Positions 9,616 to 19,261 of a stretch of 64,000 nucleotides of DNA are shown here, piece after piece. Below the pieces are notes generated by a model. The model saw only the letters and a program-made list of their open reading frames with translations. It did no database searches and had not been told where the DNA came from. This DNA is from Fagopyrum homotropicum. Taxonomy: Eukaryota; Streptophyta; Magnoliopsida; Caryophyllales; Polygonaceae. The stretch lies in the NCBI GenBank assembly GCA_033239125.1, contig BSWB01000003.1, positions 37,029,001-37,093,000 on the forward strand, given 5' to 3'. How positions within the stretch are numbered: position 1 is the first letter of the stretch; every line of letters begins with the position of its first letter. The translations under genes were made by a program, and so were the position numbers.

Positions 9616-12600
9616 ATGGCAATCACAACTAGGAGCGGGGTGACAACTACCGATCCGCAACCTAAGTTTATAGAAGTCCCTGTTGAGAAAGAGAAAGAAA
9701 AGGGGAAGGAGAAGGAAGATGTCTATGTTCCTCCTCCAGCTTACAAACCTCCCCTACCATTCCCTCAATCTAGAGCAAGAGCGCATCTAGATAAACAATT
9801 CGGTAAGTTTATAGAACTCATGAGCAAGCTGCATATTAATATACCTTTCATTGATGCTATTGTAGGTATGCCGGCTTATGGCAAGTTCTTAAAGGAGATC
9901 CTCTCTAACAATAGAAAGTTAAAGGATTTTGGAGAAGTTAAGATGAGTTCGGATTCTTCGGATCTCATCAAGACAATGAAGGAGAAAATGCCCCCAAAGT
10001 TAAAGGATCCGGGGTCATTTTGTATTCCCATATGAGTGGGAGATGTCACATATGATGCATTATGTGACTTAGGAGCAAGTGTGAGCATCATACCACTTGC
10101 ATTATGTAGGAAGATCGGTTTAGGCGACCCTAAACCGGTGAAGATGACGTTGTACATGGCGGATCGATTCATCACTCGCCCCGTCGGTATTGTAGAAGAC
10201 GTCCCGGTCAAGCTAGGTAAATTCTTTGTACCCATTGATTTTGTTGTGCTTGACATTCCTGCAGATAGTCCGGTCCCGATCATACTTGGAAGACCGTTTC
10301 TTGTAACTTCCGGCTGCATACTCGATTGCAAGAATGCTAGACTCGCCATTGACATGGGAGAGGAGAAGGTAGAGTTCGTTCTTTCCACTCTAGTGAAGGA
10401 ACCAATCTTTGATGAGGATATATTCAATATCCAAGATGAAGAAGGGTTGTCCAGAGAGGAGGTAAGTGCTATTCTCTTCAAAGATCATTTTCAAAAGGTT
10501 ATTACTATGAGTCTAATGGATGTAGGGGAAGAAGAGGAGTGCAATGAGGCAATTGAAGCCTTAGAAGCACAAGAAGAAGTATGTGAAGAGGAGTTTGAGA
10601 AACTCCACGACGAAGCAGAAAACGTGAGAATCCACGGCCATACACTATATTCCACGGCCGTGGATTTCACCACCCAAAGCGTGGCTCACTCCAGAGGGTT
10701 ACACGGTCGTAGAGAGAACAGAGCAACCGTATTCCCTTTCCACGCCCTAAACCACAGCCGTGGAGGATGCAGAGAAACCGTGATTCTGGCCGTAGAAGAA
10801 GGCGATCGTGCCTCTTCTTCAACTTCTCTTGATTCTGCTACTACACCTTCTACTTCCTTAGACACTTCAAAGGAAGCATCGGATGCTCCTCAAGAACCAT
10901 TGGAAGCTCCGAAAGCGATGGAACTAAAGCCACTTCCTACTCATCTAAGGTACGCATTTCTTGGATCTAATTCTACCTTTCCGGTTATTGTTAGTTCCGA
11001 TCTAAGCATAGATGAACATAGTAAGCTCATGGTTGTCCTTAGGAAACATAGAAAAGCTTTAGGATATACTATTGAGGACTTAGTAGGAATCAAACCTTCC
11101 CTATGCATGCATAAAATATTAATGGAAGAGGACTTTAGGACTTCAAGACAACCTCAAAGGCGGTTGAATCCGACCATGAAAGAGGTTGTCAAGAAGGAAA
11201 TTCTTAAACTTCTTGATGCAGGTATCATCTACCCTATCAACGATAGCAATTGGGTGATCCGGTTCAAGTAGTTCCGAAGAAGGGAGGAATGACGGTCATC
11301 ACCAACAAGAATAACGAACTCATTCCTACTCGAACAGTAACGGGATGGCGGATGTGCATAGACTACCGCAAGCTTAACAATGCAACGAGGAAGGATCACT
11401 TCCCATTGCCATTCATCAATCAAATGCTTGAAAGGTTAGCGCAACATTCTCATTTTTGTTATCTTGATGGATATAGTGGTTTCTTTCAGATTCCGATACA
11501 CCCGGATGATCAAGAGAAAACCACATTTACGTGCCCATGGGGTACGTTTGCTTATAGGAGGATGCCGTTCGGGCTTTGCAATGCCCCAACCACCTTTCAA
11601 AGGTGCATGATGGCCATCTTCTCCGAATACATTGAGGAAATCATGGAGGTCTTTATGGATGACTTCTCCGTATACGGTTGCTCTTTTGACAATTGCCTTT
11701 CTAACCTTGCTCTTGTATTACAAAGGTGTGAAGACACTAACCTAGTTCTTAATTGGGAGAAGTGTCAATTTATGGTAAAGGAAGGAATTGTATTAGGACA
11801 CCTAATCTCTAGTAGAGGGATAGAGGTGGATAAAGCGAAAATAGAGACTATAGAGAAGCTTCCTCCCCCAACTTCGGTGAAAGGGATAAGAAGTTTCCTA
11901 GGACATGCTGGATTCTATAGGCGCTTCATAAAGGATTTCTCAAAAATATCAAAACCGCTAACTAATCTATTGACGAAGGATGCAATTTTTGAGTTTTCGC
12001 AGGAATGCTTGGATGCGTTTAACATGATTCGGGAAGCTCTAATTTCAGCTCTAATTATCCAACCTCCGGATTGGAATCTTCCCTTTGAGGTTATGTGCGA
12101 TGCTAGTGACGTAGCCATAGGAGCTGTTCTTGGACAAAGAAAGGAAGGGTGAACCCACGCTATCTACTACGCTAGCAAGATGCTAGACGAAGCGCAGCTC
12201 AACTACGCCACTACGGAAAAGGAATTTTTAGCCATTGTTTATGCTATTGACAAATTTCGCTCTTATCTTGTAGGTGCAAGGTGATTGTGTACACGGATCA
12301 TGCTGCGATCCGGTACCTCCTTGCAAAGAATGATGCGAAGCCAAGGCTAATTAGATGGATTCTTCTCCTACAAGAATTCGATCTAGAGATCCGCGACAAG
12401 AAGGGTTCGGAAAATTCTGTTGCGGATTATTTGAGTCGCCTAACACATCTAGAGGACGACCACTTACCTATAGATGACTCCTTCCCGGACGAGCATTTAC
12501 ACATTATAGAGGAGTGCATCGATGTGATCTCCAAAGGTAACGAACCATGGTTTGCTGATTTTGTTAACTATTTGGTTTGCCAGGAGATACCGCCCGGATT

Positions 12601-13821
12601 ATCCTACGCACAAAGAAAGAAGTTCTTTAAGGATGTTCGGGAATACTTTTGGAATGAACCTCTCCTCTTTAAGAGAGGTCCGGATGGCATTATTCGGCAA
12701 TGTGTGCCGGAAGATGAGATACAAAGTGTCATCCGCCATTGTCATTCACTACCATGTGGAGGACACGCTAGTTCGAACAAGACTAGCGCTAAGGTATTGC
12801 AATCTGGATTCCTTTGGCCTACTTTATTTAGAGATGTGCAATCCTTTGTTTCCTGCTACGATGCTTGTCAAAGAACAGGAAATATCTCTAGTAGGAATGG
12901 AATGCCTCTCAATAACATCCAAGAGGTGGAGATTTTCGACGTTTGGGGAGTTGACTTTATGAGACCGTTCCCATCATCTTGTGGAAACCAATACATACTC
13001 TTGGCGGTGGATTACGTTTCTAGATGGGTGGAAGCAATTGCCTCTCCCACCAATGATGCCATGGTGGTGGTTAAGTTCTTTAACAAGACCATCTTCCCAC
13101 GATTTGGGACACCAAGGACTATCATTAGTGATGGAGGTTCTCACTTCATTGCCCGGCGCTTTGAAGCTCTTCTAGCTAAGTATGGGGTTACTCACAAGAT
13201 CGCCACCCCTTATCATCCACACACTAGTGGACAAGTTGAGATCTCAAACCGGGAGATCAAAGGAATCCTAGAGAAGACGGTTTCAAGGACAAGGAAGGAT
13301 TGGTCCTTGAAGCTTGATGATGCATTATGGGCGTACCGGACTGCGTATAAGACTCCCATAGGAACCACACCATACAACCTTGTGTATGGGAAGTCTTGCC
13401 ACTTACCGGTAGAGTTAGAGCACAAGGCGTTATGGGCCATCAAGTGGTTGAATTTCAGCATGAAGGAAGCGGGAGAGAAGCGTCTCTTGGACCTCAATAA
13501 GCTTGAATCACTCTGCTTGAATGCTTATGAAAACGCCAAGATCTATAAGGAGAGAGCAAAGCGTTGGCATGATAAGCATATCATTCCAAAGGACATCAAA
13601 GAAGGAGATCAAGTTCTCCTCTTCAATTCAAGGCTTCGCCTCTTTCTAGGTAAGCTTAAATCTCGTTGGACCGGACCTTTTCTAATCAAACGTATTTTCC
13701 CCATGGTGCAGTTGAAGTATGGGGTGAAGCGGGCGGAAGCTGTAAGGTGAACGGTCAACGACTCAAGAAGTATACGCCGGAACTCGTAGCTGAAGAGTTC
13801 GCGCCCACCGCACTCGAATAA
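9616..13821 (+). pseudogene. pol: Athila-1a pol: protease, RT, RNase H, integrase (broken)
   Basis: The most complete pol of the window. It starts at MAITTRSG. Protease has the Athila active-site form DLGASVS (about 10069) and the flap/end motif ILGRPFL. RT starts about 10920 (LPTHLRYAFLG) and has the catalytic FMDD near 11655. RNase H has MCDASD and [11 protein letters not shown]. Integrase has the zinc domain ([10 protein letters not shown] and C-x2-C) and a DD35E core: D in WGVDFM, D in IISDGGSHF and E in [10 protein letters not shown], with 35 residues between the last two. Lesions: TGA at 10033 (Gly codon in Athila-1b), frameshift near 11257, TGA at 12150, one-base loss near 12282 and another near 13703. 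The original stop is 13819-13821. Confidence 0.93.
10624..10800 (+). promoter_or_regulatory. Type-1 palindrome array in protease-RT linker
   Basis: This lies within the coding frame between protease and RT. It has a perfect CCACGGCCGTGG (10652-10663) with ACGGCCA, ACGGTCGT, CCACAGCCGTGG and ACCGTGATT variants. The encoded peptide is not conserved between Athila-1a and 1b (1b has a stop here), but the DNA motif is, so any constraint acts on nucleic acid. Confidence 0.6.
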
Positions 13822-13831
13822 GTGCGAAATT

Positions 13832-13887
13832 GGTCTAGCTACGGACCTTAAACAAAGCGCTTCTTGGGAGGCAACCCAAGGTATTGC
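13832..13887 (+). promoter_or_regulatory. Conserved post-pol stem-loop module
   Basis: Eleven bases after the pol stop come GGTC-N7-GGACC, AAGCGCTT and the hairpin CTTGGG-AGGCAA-CCCAAG. The same 50-nt module follows pol in Athila-1b, 2a and 2c although the surrounding non-coding DNA has diverged. The role is unknown. Confidence 0.7.
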
Positions 13888-13965
13888 ATTTACGTTTTTG
13901 TTTTCGATTCATAGTTTAGCTTAGTTTAGACTTTTTTGCTTTGTTTTGCCTTCGATACCTCCGGT

Positions 13966-14310
13966 ATGTTCGTGTTTTTGGATGTAGGAATAGTGGAAAA
14001 GGAAAGGGAAAGAGGAAGTTTGAAGAAAAGTGACGAAACTTGGACTTTGGAGCATTACAGAGAGTTCCACGGCCTAAACCACGGTCGTGGAACCCTTACA
14101 GACCGTAATTTCCAAAAGCCTTTGAAAAATCACCAAAACCACGGTTCCGTACATTTCCACGGCCGTGGAACCCCCCGACAGACCGTGATTTTCAAAAATT
14201 TTTACGGTCACTATATAAACCACGTTCTTCACAATAATGCACCACAACACCAAAAATTACGCCCAAAAATCGCCGATTTCTCCCTCTACCCTCAAATCCT
14301 CAATCGTTAA
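13966..14310 (+). CDS. Small ORF in the pol-env spacer (unrecognised)
   Basis: This is a 114-codon open frame starting MFVFLDVG. Athila-1b has an equivalent uninterrupted frame at 63288-63590 starting MFRFLDVG, with long shared stretches (DETWTL, KNHQNHGSV, YINHV). I recognise no domain, signal peptide or membrane segment. The middle third is encoded by the palindrome array (FHGRG peptides), and the end overlaps the internal TATA box. Conservation could therefore be of DNA motifs and not of protein. It is the only stop-free frame shared by both type-1 copies in this window. Confidence 0.3.
   Translation: MFVFLDVGIVEKERERGSLKKSDETWTLEHYREFHGLNHGRGTLTDRNFQKPLKNHQNHGSVHFHGRGTPRQTVIFKNFYGHYINHVLHNNAPQHQKLRPKIADFSLYPQILNR
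14064..14199 (+). promoter_or_regulatory. Type-1 palindrome array upstream of internal TATA box
   Basis: It contains CCACGGTCGTGG, a perfect CCACGGCCGTGG (14157-14168) and half-sites ACCGTAATT, ACCACGGTT and ACCGTGATT. It ends a few tens of bases before the TATA box at 14212, like the U3 array before the LTR TATA box. Confidence 0.6.
14212..14219 (+). promoter_or_regulatory. Candidate internal promoter TATA box (env-like ORF)
   Basis: TATATAAA is 438 nt upstream of the env-like ATG at 14650. Athila-1b, 2a and 2c have a TATA box at 440, 438 and 437 nt. The leader that follows is CT-rich, then contains a further palindrome pair at 14587-14635 just before the ATG. Promoter activity is inferred. 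Confidence 0.55.
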
Positions 14311-14649
14311 TCGTTTTCAACGATTCTTCGACCCAAACTGAAGCAAATCCAACCACCAACGAGATCCAAGCAACAATTCGAGCGGCAAACCACCGGAGAA
14401 AGCACAATTCGGATTCTAAAATCCGAAAACCTAGGTTTTTGGTTCTTTCTCTATCTTTGTCAATTCTGCTTCGTTTTTGCTAGCATTTGTAGGAGAACTG
14501 ATTGAAATTGGAAGAAATTAATCTAGGACTGATTGATTGCTGTGTTTGGTGATTATTTGTTGAGTTTTGAGAAAAGTCGAGACAAACCACGGTCTCTTTC
14601 ACTTCCACGGCCGTGGAACACCAATAACAGACCATGGTTTCTGCTAGAA

Positions 14650-16215
14650 ATGGATTTTGTGAGGAGAGTTTCCGGGAGAAATAAGGATAAGAACAAGGAG
14701 AAGGATAAGAATAAAAAGAGGAAGGGCAACCCCTCTTCCTCTTCATCCTCTAGAGCACCACCACCTTCATCCCCTTCACCTCCATCATCACCTTCATCAC
14801 CATCACCTCCTAGCACTAGGGTACCCACCATTCACGAGGATAATCTCGACGCCTTAGAGAGGATCCATAAGAGAGCCGTTATAGGACTGAGGTACCTACT
14901 GTTAGAGGATTTAGCCCCTCTACATATCATAGATGACCTTACTTGGCTCTTGGATAGAGCCGGTCTTATCGTCTTTTCGGCTATCCGAGAAGACGCTTAC
15001 GAGGAAATTACTAGAGAGGTTGTGACGTCTTTTGAGCACAACCATGTTGATAGGACAGTTTCTTTCCGTCTGATGGAAAGAAACTATGATTTCACCATCC
15101 GGGAGTTTGGAGCCTTCTTTGGGTTCCAAGAGACCTTCAATGGTCGTTTCCCCAGCGGCGTTTACGCCAAGGATTTCTGGGAGAAGGTAGCCATGATCTA
15201 TGTCAGCGAGGATCGCTGGCAACCAGCTGATACCAAGGCTAAGTTGATGTATCACTTAGCCTTGAAGATTGCTCACCGGGTCCTTTCTAAGTGTCGCTTC
15301 CCTAGGACGGAGACACCTCAAAAGATCAAGACGGATGAGCTCTTCCTTCTGTACTCCATGTTGTATGGACGACCTGCTGACTGCGCCACCCTCTTAGCTG
15401 CTACCATGAGCAAGCTAAAGAACAAGAGGGCCGGCAACATTGGATATGGTGGGATAGTTACCCACCTTGCTAGGATTTTAGGGGTAGATTTCTCTGCCTG
15501 CACACGCGTTCCTACTATACCCCTAGGACTCCAGGCCTTTATGACTAGAAGTCTCATCTTCCCCACCCATAGAGGTCCACCTTACGCAGCTATGCCATGG
15601 GAGATTAGGACGGGGAGGGGCATTGAGTGGCTCCTAGAGTATTCCATTATGGCTGGACGCCATAACTAGAAGGAGACGTTCGCTGCTATGTATGCGAACA
15701 GGATTGCAGCCCCTCCATATGTTCCACCACCACTTGTAGTTGAGGAGGAGGAGATGAGAGACCAGTATGAGGGAGGAGGAGGAGCTGAGCAGGATTTTGG
15801 CGCATTTCCGGATCAGCCGGACATAGCTCCTGACATGCCTAGACGTTCTTCACGTCCCGCCAATGCTTCAGGATCATCTTCTCGCCGCACCAGCGTGAGC
15901 GAGAGACCCTCTTGGATGGAGACCCCTCCTGCATGGTACGGAGCTCCACCTCCATAGTCTGCACAGTCACCACCAGCACCAGCACCAGCACCGTCAGATG
16001 CACCGGGGTGGTACAGCCAGCCGCCTGGTTGGTATGTGCAGATGCCAGAGTGGGCTACTAGCCTTTCTGATAGGGTGGGAGCTTTGGAGATCCGAGCTGA
16101 CGCTAGAGATGGACGCATGGATGACCTTGACCATATGATGAGAGACGTCTACCGCCAGCAGTTCGGGCGGTACTATGATCCTAGCTTCTCTCCATTCCCG
16201 CCTCCACTACAGTGA
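14650..16215 (+). pseudogene. Athila-1a env-like third ORF (ATHILA ORF-1 type)
   Basis: This is the protein encoded behind pol in Athila elements, known as the ATHILA ORF-1 family; its function is unknown and the name env-like rests on position. The ATG at 14650 (MDFVRRVSG) is matched by Athila-1b at 63974. Order: a Lys/Asp-rich basic start, a Ser/Pro linker (~residues 30-58), the conserved core (~60-340, with LERIHKRAVIGLRY, FGAFFGFQETF, RVLSKCRF, GGIVTHLARIL, YAAMPWEIRTGRG), an acidic Pro-rich tail and a probable C-terminal coiled coil (VGALEIRADARDGRMDDLD). In-frame stops are at 15667 and 15955; the last codon is followed by TGA at 16213. I see no signal peptide or hydrophobic span long enough for a membrane anchor. 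Confidence 0.85.
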
Positions 16216-17592
16216 CGATGATGATGACCGACAACTTTAGCCGCTCCATCGCCATTTTGATAGTTTCTTTTTCTTTCTTTTTCTTTCTTTCTTTTCTTCC
16301 TTTTCTTTTATTTGAACATTAGGGACAATGTTTGTTCCAAGTATGGGGTGGGGTGTGACTAAAAGTTTGTAATAACTCTTACTCACTTTGATTGCTTCTA
16401 TTGAGACTATCTTGCATGCTTCATTATATTGTTACACGTTTCATTATTGCATTGCATGAAAAAAGAGTTTGAAAAACCCATAAAAATTGAAAAATTTTGA
16501 AAATTTTGTGCTTCTATGGATAGAGATGACTTCTATGATAATCACTACTTGTGAATTGAGTTTGATGAAAATTGCATGCTTAAACGAATAGTGAATTGAA
16601 AAGAAATTGAATGAGTTGATTATACCTCTTTTGCAAATTTCATAATGTGATGAATGTTACTTAAATCGTGTTGAGGAATTAAGGTTGAAATCACACTATA
16701 AGTTCTTATGCTTCCTTTTGAGATGATTAAGGCAATTTGATTTTTCTTTCTTCTTTCTTTGATCATTTAACCCCTCATTGAAATAATGACCTCCTTTACC
16801 TATCCGGGAATTTGGGAGGAGTTGATTGAAAAAGGCATGTTTGATGTGGGAGGGCCATGAAAGCAATACTTTGCATTCAAAGGAATAGAAAGAAATTGTA
16901 GGTTTGGGGAAGTCAATCATGATGATGAGTAACTCGGCACCATTCACATAGCCGGGTGTTTGTGTCTTGTCAAAGTCGGATTGAGCGATATCCCTAGCGG
17001 ATTATGGTATGTGCGCTAAGGGTTTGAGGCATCTCATAAAAATTGAGAAACGCCAATCTCCTAGGCTTCAGTTTTTGTGCACCTCTATCCATAACTCCAA
17101 AAGTAAAGTCGAAAAAATGAAAAGAAGAGAGCGAAGCTCTAAGTTGAAAGTGCTGCGGAAACCGCAAGAGAAGAGGAAAAGAGTAGTTATCCACTTTCCC
17201 GGATTCATGCACCACATTCCTTAAAGTTTTCCTTCCCTTTCCACATTCTAGACCTTGTTTGAAAAGTCCTTAAGATCAAAAGAATGTTATATGACTTGGT
17301 GATCTAGATTGAAGTTTCTTATGATTGATTTTGATAATGTTTGAAGGTTATGATGTTTACATGGAATTTTGATTAATTCATGAACTTTCTTTACTCTTCA
17401 CTCTTTGATTAAGTGTATGAAAGTCTTATAAACGAATGAAGCAAGATTTGAGAATGATCTATTGATTAGAAGGCACATTCATCCAAAAGAAGTTTTGCTT
17501 TGAGAAGGTACACATATTTCATCCTAACTTGTATTTTAAAGCTTTTGAAAGACCTTTCTTAGGGACAAGCAAGTGGCAAATATGGGGTTATT
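16216..17592 (+). other. 3' untranslated region of Athila-1a
   Basis: There is no gene. It opens with a pyrimidine-rich tract (16260-16310). A block at about 16793-17094 is strikingly similar to the minus-strand 3' UTR of type-2 Athila-2c (54866-55165), including GGCACCATTCACATAGCC and AGTCGGATTGAGCGATAT. The polypurine tract next to the 3' LTR is not obvious (AAATATGGGGTTATT precedes it). Confidence 0.8.
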
Positions 17593-19261
17593 TGTTAGCA
17601 TGAAATATTGTGATATTTTAGGCACGTTTTCTAAGTGTATTTCATCCATATTGATAGTCATTGATTAAGCATTAATGCATTTGTGAGCTAGTTTGTCTAT
17701 TATGTCGATATAGAGATCTACACAAGCTTTATGTTGATTGTAGGCAATTAAGAGCTATTTCCGAACGGATTGTGCGAGAATGGAATTTGATTGAGTATGT
17801 CCAAGGATTGTGGACATCTCTAGGAGCTAAGGAAGGTGCTAACTTGAAGAATATGCACGAGGAGAGGAAGAATCACGGTTTTGCCCTAAACCACGCTCTA
17901 AAATACGGCCGTACTACATTCCACGTTCAAGTCCACGGCAGTGGAACCTTGGCAAGGGAAGCGTGATTCATTCCAGCAACTTCTACGGCCGTGGAAAGAT
18001 TGAGACAAACCGTGACAATTTACACGCTCTAAATTACGGTCGTGGAACCCTTCCACGACCGTGATCTTGGCGATCTTTTTCGCCACACATTAAGCCACGA
18101 TCTCCTACGCAATTGGGCCGGGCCGATATTTTATCTTACACTATAAAAGGACGGACGAAGAGAGATTCCGGCACCTCTGCTTAGACGCACCTTCGCTTAC
18201 GCTTAGACGCACTTCCGCTTACACTTGGATTTGCCCTAATTTTGCATTTTGGCGGAGATTGTGATTGAGAAATTTGTGCTTTGCCATTGGGATTCCGGAT
18301 TAACGGAAGATCGAAGATTCGGAAGATTGTTCGTAAGAAGATTTCGCTTCTTGCTTAGGTTTGATTTAGAAGACGGATTGACATCACGCTCTTCGTTCTT
18401 ATCTAAGATTGTGATTGTTTGCATTATTCCAAATCAATTGACGTTATTGTTCTTGATTTGTGGATTTGAGATTGGTTTGAAGTTTATTAAAGGTTTTCGG
18501 AAGTTTTCATCTTTTATTCTCTTAAATCTTGAATTTGATATCAATATGACTGTTGTTGGCTAAAACCCTTTAACAATTCTAAGGTGAAGGGTTGATAGTT
18601 GTGGCTTAGATGATGATAGATCGATCGTAAACAGATTGGACCCTAAGAGTTAGAGAGAATCGCCGACAAACCTAATCCACGGTCTGTTCTTGAGCTTCCA
18701 CGGCCGTGGAACTCAAGAACTACCCGTAATTTTGTGTCAGTTTACGAACTTGCTTTTACTTTCATCCAAAGTTAAAGATTGGCTTTAACTTAGTCTTGGT
18801 TTACCTTTTCTAGGTGGTAGTGAAGCCTCAACAACCTCTACCTCGATTGTGAGTGTCACAACCTTAATCGGTTTAGTTAGTCTTGATCCTTGGATTATAA
18901 GTTTGGGTATTTGCACGTTAATTCTTGCCTTTAGAACCTTTCTATACTGAAGCCTCAACAACCTTTATAGAGAGTGTCTTCTAGGTGAGTCATATAAGGT
19001 GTTTGGAACTTCACCGTACGATTACCTTACATTAGCATACCTTTGCAACCCTCAACTTTGTCCTTATACCTTTAGTATATCTTGAATCGATTCCCACAGC
19101 TGGATATCTGGATCTTTAGGATTGTTGTTTTCCCAATAATTTGAAAAGCTTCATACGTTTACTTGCTTGATAATCTATAACTGGATTTAACCCCCCAAAT
19201 CCCTGTGTTCGATACTCTGGAATTCTTGCTCAACTATATCGATCCGTACACTGCGGGTTCG
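17593..19261 (+). repeat. 3' LTR of Athila-1a, first part
   Basis: It starts TGTTAGCATG, has a TATA box at 18142-18149 and the intact 35-nt hairpin palindrome at 18686-18720. It is interrupted after GGGTTCG by the solo LTR S3. The last 61 bp follow at 22072-22132. Confidence 0.95.

Noticed and set aside
10624..10800. Regularly repeated palindromes resembling a CRISPR array
   Set aside because: Repeat length and spacing are irregular, the motif varies, there are no cas genes, and the context is a plant retrotransposon.
5442..16215. Evidence for an infectious endogenous virus
   Set aside because: The third ORF lacks envelope features and pol is broken; nothing indicates an infectious agent.
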